A DNA stretch of 64,000 nucleotides. It comes from Dietzia sp. NCCP-2495 (GTDB taxonomy: Bacteria; Actinomycetota; Actinomycetes; Mycobacteriales; Mycobacteriaceae). Under the pieces are notes generated by a model. That model was not told the DNA's origin. It worked only from the letters and a program-made list of their open reading frames with translations, and made no database searches. This document shows positions 58,695 through 64,000 of the stretch, piece by piece. Where the stretch lies: the NCBI RefSeq assembly GCF_026011735.1, contig NZ_BRVN01000005.1:117951-181950 (forward strand). The letters run 5' to 3'. How positions within the stretch are numbered: position 1 is the stretch's first letter; each line of letters begins with the position of its first letter. The position numbers and the translations under genes are program-made.

Positions 58695-59444
58695 GTGAAC
58701 ACCGCCCCGAAGCCCCGCCCTGCTGCCGGTCCAGATGCCGCCGGAGCCGCCGCCCCTGAAGCCCGGGTGCTGGTGGTGGACGACGAGGAGAACATCGTCG
58801 AGCTGCTCGCGGTCTCCCTGAAGTTCCAGGGATTCGAGGTGGCGACGGCCCGCACGGGTGCGGAAGCGATCGACAGGGCCCGCACCTTCCGTCCGGATGC
58901 GGTGATCCTCGACGTGATGATGCCGGTGATGGACGGGTTCGACGCGGTGAAGCGACTGCGGGCGGACGGCTGCGACGCCCCGGTGCTGTTCCTGACGGCC
59001 CGGGACGCGGTCGAGGACCGGGTCGCGGGTCTGACACTGGGTGCCGACGACTACGTGACCAAGCCGTTCAGCCTCGAGGAGGTGGTGGCCAGGCTGCGCA
59101 CGATTCTGCGGCGTACCGGCACCCTGTCCGCGGCTGAGCGTAGTGCGCGTCTGACCTTCGCCGATCTTGAGCTGGACGAGGACACCCACGAGGTCTACAA
59201 GGCCGGCCAGCCGGTGGCGCTCTCGCCTACCGAGTTCGCTCTACTGCGCTACCTCATGCTCAACGCGGGGACCGTGCTGTCCAAGGCGCGGATCCTCGAC
59301 CACGTGTGGGACTACGATTTCGGCGGCGACGGCGGGGTGGTCGAGTCCTACGTCTCCTACCTGCGCAAGAAGATCGACACCGGAGAGCCGCGACTGATCC
59401 ACACGATCCGGGGCGTGGGGTACGTCCTGCGCCAACCGCGCTGA
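58695..59444 (+). CDS. OmpR-family response regulator
   Basis: This 249-residue regulator has an Ala/Pro-rich N-terminal tail (about 22 residues), a receiver domain (VVDDEENIVELL, phospho-acceptor Asp73 in VILDVMMPVMDGF, Lys in YVTKPFS) and a C-terminal winged helix (LSPTEFALLRYLMLNAGTVLSKARILDHVWDYDFGGDGGVVESYVSYLRKKI). The sequence resembles the mycobacterial TrcR/PrrA group. GTG 58695 begins the tail; no strong ribosome site is seen. The stop overlaps the kinase ATG by one base. The target genes are unknown. Confidence 0.93.
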   Translation: MNTAPKPRPAAGPDAAGAAAPEARVLVVDDEENIVELLAVSLKFQGFEVATARTGAEAIDRARTFRPDAVILDVMMPVMDGFDAVKRLRADGCDAPVLFLTARDAVEDRVAGLTLGADDYVTKPFSLEEVVARLRTILRRTGTLSAAERSARLTFADLELDEDTHEVYKAGQPVALSPTEFALLRYLMLNAGTVLSKARILDHVWDYDFGGDGGVVESYVSYLRKKIDTGEPRLIHTIRGVGYVLRQPR

Positions 59445-60901
59445 TGCCGCCCGACCAGCCGGCGGCGGGGGTGCCCGCCGTGCGCCGCCTGCCTCTGCGG
59501 GTGAGCCTGGTCCTGCTCGCGGTGGCGCTCACCGCGCTCGCGTTGGTGGGGTCGGGAGTGGCGGTGACCCGGGCGCTCGACGCGTCGATGCTCGAGCGCA
59601 CCGACGCCGCGCTGCAGGAGGCCGAGCGCGGATGGGCCCGGCCCTCGGGCGAGCTGCCCGCGAACCCGCCGCCGGCGCGGGCGCCCGGCCCGCAAAGCCC
59701 GCCGAGCCGCTTCTACGTGCAGGTCCGCGATGCCGGCGGCGCGGAGGTGGTGGAGATCAACGACGAGGACTCCGCCCCCGTGGTCGACGGTCTCGAAGTC
59801 GGGGAGCCGGCCACCGTGCCGTCCGAGGAGGACGGCTCGGCGCCGTGGCGGGCTCTGCGGTTCGACGGGCCCGAGGGCGAGACGGTGACGGTGGCGACCC
59901 CGCTGACGGAGAACCACGCGGTGGTGCAGCGGCTCGTGCGCCTGCAGGTGGGTATCGGGGCCGCGATCCTGGTGGCGCTCGCGCTGGCCGCCTATCTCAC
60001 GGTCCGCAGGAGTCTGCGGCCGCTGCGTCAGGTGGAGCACACGGCGGCGGCGATCGCGGGCGGCGACCTTTCCCGCCGGGTGCCCGAGGGCGATCCGCGC
60101 ACCGAGGTCGGCACGCTCTCGGTGGCGGTCAACGAAATGCTGGCGCGCATCCAGACCTCGATGGCCGACGCCGCCCGAGCCGAGGACGCGGCACGCGACT
60201 CCGCGGCCGCCGCGCGTCAGTCGGAGGCGGCCATGCGGCGCTTCGTCGCCGACGCCGGCCACGACCTGAGGACTCCGCTCACCACGATCCGCGGGTTCGC
60301 CGAGCTGCACCGTCAGGGCGCGGCCGACGACACCGACCGTCTCATGCGGCGCATCGAGTCCGAGGCCCGCCGAATGGGCGTGCTGGTCGAAGACCTGCTC
60401 ACCCTCGCTCGGATGGATGAGCAGCGCCCGATCGCTCGGGACCGGGTGGACCTGCTGTCGCTGGCGGCGGACGCCGTCCACGACGCCCGCGTGCTGGCCC
60501 CCGGCAGGACGATCGGGCTGGAGGTCATCGACGGCCCCGGAACGCCGGAGGTCCTGGGCGACGAGGTGCGGCTGCGTCAGGTGCTGGGAAACCTCGTGGA
60601 CAACGCTCTGCGCCACACCCCGGCAGGCGTCCCGGTGACCGTTCGGGTGGGCACCGAGGCGGGCGACGCGCTGCTCGAGGTGGCCGACTCGGGGCCGGGG
60701 ATGGCTGCGGAGGAGGCGGCGCGGGCGTTCGAGCGGTTCTACCGAGCGGACGCCTCACGGACCAGCACGACCGGCGGCAGCGGGCTCGGGCTGGCGATAG
60801 TGCAGGCTCTCGTCGAGGCGCACCACGGGACGGTGGGGGTCGACACCAGCCCGGGGCGGGGTGCGACATTCCGGGTGCGGCTGCCGCGCGCCCGGGACTG
60901 A
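59444..60901 (+). CDS. Sensor histidine kinase (TrcS/EnvZ type)
   Basis: This 485-residue membrane sensor has TM1 at about residues 20-42, an extracytoplasmic domain to about 165, TM2 at 167-187, HAMP (LRPLRQVEHTAAAIAGGDLSRRVPEGD), and a dimerisation domain with His273 (FVADAGHDLRTPLTTIRGF). The ATPase domain has NLVDNALRHTPAG (N-box), DSGPGM (G1), RFYRADASR (F-box) and GGSGLGLAIVQALVEAH (G2). The part 60685-60766, covering G1 to F-box, is duplicated almost exactly at 63918-63999. It is paired with the regulator upstream and followed by a terminator at 61009-61034. Confidence 0.95.
   Translation: MPPDQPAAGVPAVRRLPLRVSLVLLAVALTALALVGSGVAVTRALDASMLERTDAALQEAERGWARPSGELPANPPPARAPGPQSPPSRFYVQVRDAGGAEVVEINDEDSAPVVDGLEVGEPATVPSEEDGSAPWRALRFDGPEGETVTVATPLTENHAVVQRLVRLQVGIGAAILVALALAAYLTVRRSLRPLRQVEHTAAAIAGGDLSRRVPEGDPRTEVGTLSVAVNEMLARIQTSMADAARAEDAARDSAAAARQSEAAMRRFVADAGHDLRTPLTTIRGFAELHRQGAADDTDRLMRRIESEARRMGVLVEDLLTLARMDEQRPIARDRVDLLSLAADAVHDARVLAPGRTIGLEVIDGPGTPEVLGDEVRLRQVLGNLVDNALRHTPAGVPVTVRVGTEAGDALLEVADSGPGMAAEEAARAFERFYRADASRTSTTGGSGLGLAIVQALVEAHHGTVGVDTSPGRGATFRVRLPRARD
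60685..60766 (+). repeat. Direct repeat inside the kinase gene, left copy
   Basis: These 82 bases match 63918-63999 at 81 of 82 positions; the single difference is G 60727 versus C 63960. The segment encodes the G1 and F-box part of the kinase ATPase domain and is in the same reading frame in the other copy. The two copies are 3,233 bases apart in direct orientation. Confidence 0.95.
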
Positions 60902-61008
60902 CGCGGCGGCGACCACCGACACCAGTTGCCAGGCAACTGCCAGCTTCACCGGAGCGTTCCCGACAGTTCACCCGCTGTACTGACTTCACAGTCAGACAGA
61001 GCCCGTCT

Positions 61009-61034
61009 GCGCCGGCGGGATCCACCGCCGGCGC
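61009..61034. terminator. Bidirectional terminator hairpin
   Basis: A perfect 10-bp GC stem (61009-61018 with 61025-61034) has a GATCCA loop. It lies between the kinase gene and the convergent SDR gene. Confidence 0.7.
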
Positions 61035-61038
61035 GGCG

Positions 61039-61779
61039 TCACAACTGCTTGTGCGGGATTCCGTTGATCGTTCCGCCGTCGACGACGAACTCGGTCGCGG
61101 TCGCATAAGCGGACTCGTCGGAGGCCAGGAACAGCACGAAGGAGGCGACATCCTCGACCGTGCCGAGCCGGTTGAGCGGGATGGGGATCATGTCGTCCGG
61201 GATGCCCTCGGTGATCGGCGTGCGGACCAGGCCCGGGTGCAGCGAATTGCACCGGATGCCGTGCGGCGCCAACTCGAGGGCGACCGACTTGGTCAGTCCG
61301 CGCACGGCCCACTTGGCGGACACGTACCCGTGGGCCCACGGTGTGCCGCGCATGCCCTCGATCGAGGAGACGTTGATGATCGACCCGCGACCCGCCTCGA
61401 TCATGGTCGTGGTGACCGCCTGACAACCGTAGAAGGTGCCCGACAGGTTGACGTCGAGGATCTGCTGCCACTTGTCGTGGCGGAACGAGGCCAGGTCGGC
61501 GCCGTTGGCGATGCCGGCGTTGTTGACGAGGACGTCGACCCCGCCCCAGTCGGTCACGGTCTCCGCCACCACCTCCGCCCACCGGTCGGGGCTTGTCACG
61601 TCCAACCGGCGGTAGCGGGCGTTCTCGCCGAGTTCCGCGGCGACGGCCTCGCCCTGGTCGTCGAGCACATCGGTGAGCACGACCCTCGCGCCCTCCGCGA
61701 CCAGGCGCCGTGCGTCGGCTTCCCCCATCCCGCGCGCGGCGCCCGTGACGATCGCGACCTTTCCCTCTACCCGGCCCAT
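61039..61779 (-). CDS. Short-chain dehydrogenase (hydroxysteroid-dehydrogenase-like)
   Basis: This 246-residue classical SDR has cofactor motif VTGAARGMG (residues 11-19), LTDVLDDQG with Asp at the end of beta2 (NAD preference), VDVLVNNAGIANG, the catalytic serine in NVSSIEGM and YVSAK. The order resembles 3-alpha,20-beta-hydroxysteroid dehydrogenases of actinobacteria. GAGGAG precedes ATG 61779. It lies 49 bases downstream of the DapB-like gene on the same strand. The substrate is not shown by the sequence. Confidence 0.92.
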   Translation of the reverse strand: MGRVEGKVAIVTGAARGMGEADARRLVAEGARVVLTDVLDDQGEAVAAELGENARYRRLDVTSPDRWAEVVAETVTDWGGVDVLVNNAGIANGADLASFRHDKWQQILDVNLSGTFYGCQAVTTTMIEAGRGSIINVSSIEGMRGTPWAHGYVSAKWAVRGLTKSVALELAPHGIRCNSLHPGLVRTPITEGIPDDMIPIPLNRLGTVEDVASFVLFLASDESAYATATEFVVDGGTINGIPHKQL

Positions 61780-61828
61780 GGTGTCTCCTCTTTTCAGCGG
61801 TTCAGTGTGCGGTGTGTACGGCGTGTTG

Positions 61829-62908
61829 TCAGCGGCGTGCGCCCACGAGGCCCGGCGCGCCGGTGAGCGGCAGGTCGAGCGTGGTGGTGAGCCCCGGAGC
61901 CGCCGCCACGACGGCGGGGATCGCGTTGACCACCCGCCCGACGCCCGCCAGGATCGCCGAGTAGTTGTGGTCGCCGTCCGCACTCTGGGCCGCCAGGTCG
62001 AGCACGTAGGACGGCTCGCCGATCACCTCGACGCGATAGGAATGCCCCTCCTGGACGGCGTAGGGCCAGTCCGGGCGGAGATCGTCGCGGGTGCGCGTGA
62101 CGTGGTCGATCACGATCACCGGCTCGCCCCTGACCATCCCGGTGATCTGGAAGCGAAAGCCCGCCTGCGTGCCCTTCTTGATGGTGCAGGCCGCGACCTC
62201 GTAGGTCTCGGGTGCGGGTTCGCGCTCGACGTGCTCGGTGATCTCGTCGACCTCGACCCCGAGTCCCGCGGCCAGCAGGTGGATGGAGGCGCCCCAGCCG
62301 GCGGAGAGCACGCCGGGCAGGAACAGCAGCGGCGTCTGGTCGAGCGGGGTGCCGAATCCCATCACGTCGACCATCGACTCGGTGGAGTCGTAGGTGGCGT
62401 AGTCGGAGAACTCCGTGCAGCGGACCTGACGGACCTCGCGACAGGTGCCGGTGATCGCCAGCGGCAGCAGGTCGTTGGTGAAGCCGGGATCGACGCCGGT
62501 GACGAACAGGGTGGCCCCGCCCTCGCGCGCGGCGTTCTCGAGCCGGATGCGCGCCTTGTCCGGGACCCCGGCGGCAGGGTTGATGAGGGGAGTGGGGGCG
62601 GTGCCCGCGACGTTGATCCCCGCGGACAGATACGCCTGGATGTCCCGGGCGGCTTCGACGGGCCGGTTGTCACTCATCGCGCAGTAGACGACGCAGTCCG
62701 GACGCGCGGCGATGATGGCCTGGCTGTCCGTGGTCGCGGTGACGCCAGTGTGGACGTCGAGGCCGGCGAGCTCGCCCGCGTCCTTGCCGGCCTTGTCCGG
62801 GGAGTGGACCCACACCCCGACCAACTCGAACCGCGGGTCCTCGATGAGGTGCCGCAGAGCGATGGCGCCGGCATTGCCCGTGGCGATCTGTGCGACCCGG
62901 ATGGCCAT
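61829..62908 (-). CDS. DapB-like NAD(P)H-dependent oxidoreductase
   Basis: This 359-residue protein has an N-terminal Rossmann fold (RVAQIATGNAGAIALRHLIEDPRFELVGVWV), a segment CVVYCAMSDNRP, and a C-terminal domain as in the dihydrodipicolinate-reductase-like proteins of mycobacteria. Relatives include 2,4-diaminopentanoate dehydrogenase and many uncharacterised enzymes near steroid or fatty-acid genes. True DapB is about 250 residues and its substrate motif is not seen, so lysine biosynthesis is unlikely. GGGGGA precedes ATG 62908. It forms a pair with the SDR downstream. Confidence 0.85.
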   Translation of the reverse strand: MAIRVAQIATGNAGAIALRHLIEDPRFELVGVWVHSPDKAGKDAGELAGLDVHTGVTATTDSQAIIAARPDCVVYCAMSDNRPVEAARDIQAYLSAGINVAGTAPTPLINPAAGVPDKARIRLENAAREGGATLFVTGVDPGFTNDLLPLAITGTCREVRQVRCTEFSDYATYDSTESMVDVMGFGTPLDQTPLLFLPGVLSAGWGASIHLLAAGLGVEVDEITEHVEREPAPETYEVAACTIKKGTQAGFRFQITGMVRGEPVIVIDHVTRTRDDLRPDWPYAVQEGHSYRVEVIGEPSYVLDLAAQSADGDHNYSAILAGVGRVVNAIPAVVAAAPGLTTTLDLPLTGAPGLVGARR

Positions 62909-63127
62909 GGAAATCCCCCAAACCTGCTGTCGGCCCCGGTCGGGCCGCCTGTACGTCGCGGACGCTACCACCGGGAATCGCGCCACAGGGTCCCTTCCGG
63001 ACAACTGCCTGGACAGGTGTCTGCCGATGGCAAGGAGGCGGGCCCACGGAGCCAGCGGTCACGTAACACAGCCGACACACGAGCCCACTAGCGTTCTGAC
63101 CGGTTGACGCGAACGAGAGGATCACGC

Positions 63128-63448
63128 ATGAAGCTCACCCCCCGCGAACTGGACAAGCTCACCCTGTTCACCGCGGCCTAGGTCGCGCGTCGCAGACTCG
63201 ACCGCGGGGTGCTGCTCAACGTGCCCGAGGCCACCGCGCTCATCCCGTGGCAGATCGTCGAGCACGCCCGCGACGGCCGCACGGTCGCCGAGTGCATGAA
63301 CCTCGGCCGGCAGGTCCTCGACGCGGGCCAGGTCATGGACGGCGTGATCGAGCGCTTGGCGATGATCCAGGTCGAGGCCACCTTTCCGGACGGGACCAAG
63401 CTCGTCACGGTGCACGACCCCATCGGGCCGGTGGAGCAGAGCGCGTGA
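63128..63448 (+). pseudogene. ureA: Urease gamma subunit gene interrupted by an in-frame TAG
   Basis: The frame begins MKLTPRELDKLTLFTAA and then meets TAG at 63179-63181. It continues without frameshift as [21 protein letters not shown] to the end ([19 protein letters not shown]), a full UreA of about 106 residues. A glutamate or leucine codon is expected where the TAG stands, so a single G-to-T change of GAG would explain it. An internal restart downstream would lose the N-terminal helix. Urease gamma is a structural subunit of the nickel enzyme. The beta and alpha genes are not in the window and may follow on the right. Confidence 0.9.
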
Positions 63449-64000
63449 CCGGCCCCGCGCATACACACAGTCATCAGCGCAGTAACGCCCACAGCCACAG
63501 CCACGCGCACACCGATCCGGCAACCGCCCGGCTCGTCGCGGCCCTGGGACCGGAGTCCGAGGGGATGCCTGACCTCGGCATCCCGGCGGTGCGGCCCGGC
63601 CGCGATCTCGCCGACGCGGTGACGGGCCTGGTGCACACGCCGGCGGGGGAGGGTGGCGTTGTCGTCGTCGTCCCCATGACGTTCGGCCGCGCGCCCACGG
63701 TGATCGCCGACGCGGCGCGCACCCTCCGCGACGTCCGGGGGCGCCTGCATGGAACCGGCCCGGACGGCCGGGACCGGTCGGGCGGCGCGCGGGTCGCACT
63801 GGCCGCGCCGTTCGGCGACGCGACCATGCTGGTCAGCCGCCTGCGCGCGGTGATCCGGCGGCACGGCGAGGTGCGCTCGGCGCTCGTGGTGAGCCGCGCG
63901 ATCGACCCGTTCGCCGACGACTCGGGGCCGGGGATGGCTGCGGAGGAGGCGGCGCGGGCCTTCGAGCGGTTCTACCGAGCGGACGCCTCACGGACCAGCG
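63445..64000 (+). CDS. CbiX-like chelatase with His-rich start, disrupted at its 3' end
   Basis: GTG 63445 overlaps the ureA stop (GTGA). The N-terminus is His-rich (HTHSHQ, HSHSHAH), suitable for nickel or another metal. The following segment, [23 protein letters not shown] and [22 protein letters not shown], resembles CbiX/sirohydrochlorin-chelatase-like domains. After DPFADD (codon 158) the frame passes into an 82-base copy of the histidine kinase ATPase domain (63918-63999) and is still open at the window edge. The normal chelatase continuation is absent. Beside ureA, a nickel-handling role in urease maturation is a reasonable guess. Confidence 0.7.
   Translation, partial: MTGPAHTHSHQRSNAHSHSHAHTDPATARLVAALGPESEGMPDLGIPAVRPGRDLADAVTGLVHTPAGEGGVVVVVPMTFGRAPTVIADAARTLRDVRGRLHGTGPDGRDRSGGARVALAAPFGDATMLVSRLRAVIRRHGEVRSALVVSRAIDPFADDSGPGMAAEEAARAFERFYRADASRTS
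63918..63999 (+). repeat. Direct repeat of kinase sequence, right copy
   Basis: This matches 60685-60766 at 81 of 82 bases and ends one base before the window edge, where the sequences differ (G here, A there). It is fused in frame to the CbiX-like gene and encodes DSGPGM and RFYRADASR of the kinase. See the left copy. Confidence 0.95.

Noticed and set aside
61829..62908. Dihydrodipicolinate reductase of lysine synthesis (dapB)
   Set aside because: It is about 110 residues longer than DapB, lacks its substrate motif and is paired with an SDR rather than lysine genes.

Overview
The window is a GC-rich stretch of an actinobacterial chromosome. Gene order and content point to the Mycobacteriales: a Dietzia-, Gordonia- or Rhodococcus-like soil catabolist. 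The evidence is the order histidine phosphatase / thioredoxin / CcdA / ResB / CcsA at the left end, a DtxR/IdeR-type iron box, an FprA-type flavoprotein, an NDMA-dependent alcohol dehydrogenase, several acyl-CoA ligases and SDRs, a large arylsulfatase with its formylglycine-generating enzyme, and frequent GTG/TTG starts. The genus is an inference; no rRNA or other definitive marker is present.

Layout. 1-5303: System II cytochrome c maturation genes (redox lipoprotein, ccdA, resB, ccsA), with a tRNA-Gly(GCC), its terminator and an 8-bp tandem repeat between ccdA and resB. 5348-6990: iron-boxed ferredoxin/adrenodoxin-type reductase. 7099-9385: SRPBCC-domain proteins with an ArsR regulator. 9469-15823: PucR-like regulator, crotonase, acyl-CoA ligase, Na+/solute symporter and a small membrane partner, probably a carboxylate uptake and activation module. 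16458-20582: an orphan DUF6440 protein, a TetR and a FadD-type ligase sharing a divergent promoter, a YCII protein, and a Pro/Gln-rich membrane protein. 20725-25782: 5'-truncated SDR, TetR, then a divergent operon of SnoaL-like protein, TSUP permease, SDR and amidase. 25983-33020: a complete oligopeptide-type ABC importer split over two divergent transcripts, a fragment of a second binding-protein gene, and a TetR-like regulator. 32976-38060: a sulfate-ester module with a TetR and FGE on one strand, and a TauD-like dioxygenase and arylsulfatase on the other. 38092-44398: aspartate-dehydrogenase-like gene, SDR, acyl-CoA ligase, Baeyer-Villiger-type monooxygenase and TetR, probably for a ketone or cyclic-alcohol substrate. 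44451-48831: MOSC protein, a guanidine-III riboswitch driving an SMR (Gdx-type) exporter, a lipoprotein, a shortened DUF1023 hydrolase and a secreted TAP-like peptidase. 48944-52702: ABC-2 exporter with a NarL-type two-component system. 52868-58557: SDR, NDMA-type alcohol dehydrogenase, aldehyde dehydrogenase and a GAF/FIS regulator. 58695-60901: OmpR-type two-component system. 61039-64000: SDR, DapB-like oxidoreductase, urease gamma gene with an in-frame amber codon, and a His-rich CbiX-like gene whose end is replaced by a copy of part of the nearby histidine kinase gene.

The strongest regulatory observations are these. Two homologous TetR repressors (21322-22002 and 34004-34603) each have the same 22-bp operator architecture, ACTGTA-N10-TACAGT, next to their start codons. 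This suggests one regulon linking a TSUP permease cluster with a sulfatase/dioxygenase cluster. A guanidine-III riboswitch lies directly before an SMR exporter. The right end carries an 82-bp near-perfect duplication and a nonsense codon in ureA, which mean either recent gene decay or a sequence-quality problem. No CRISPR array, transposase, integrase or replication origin was seen.
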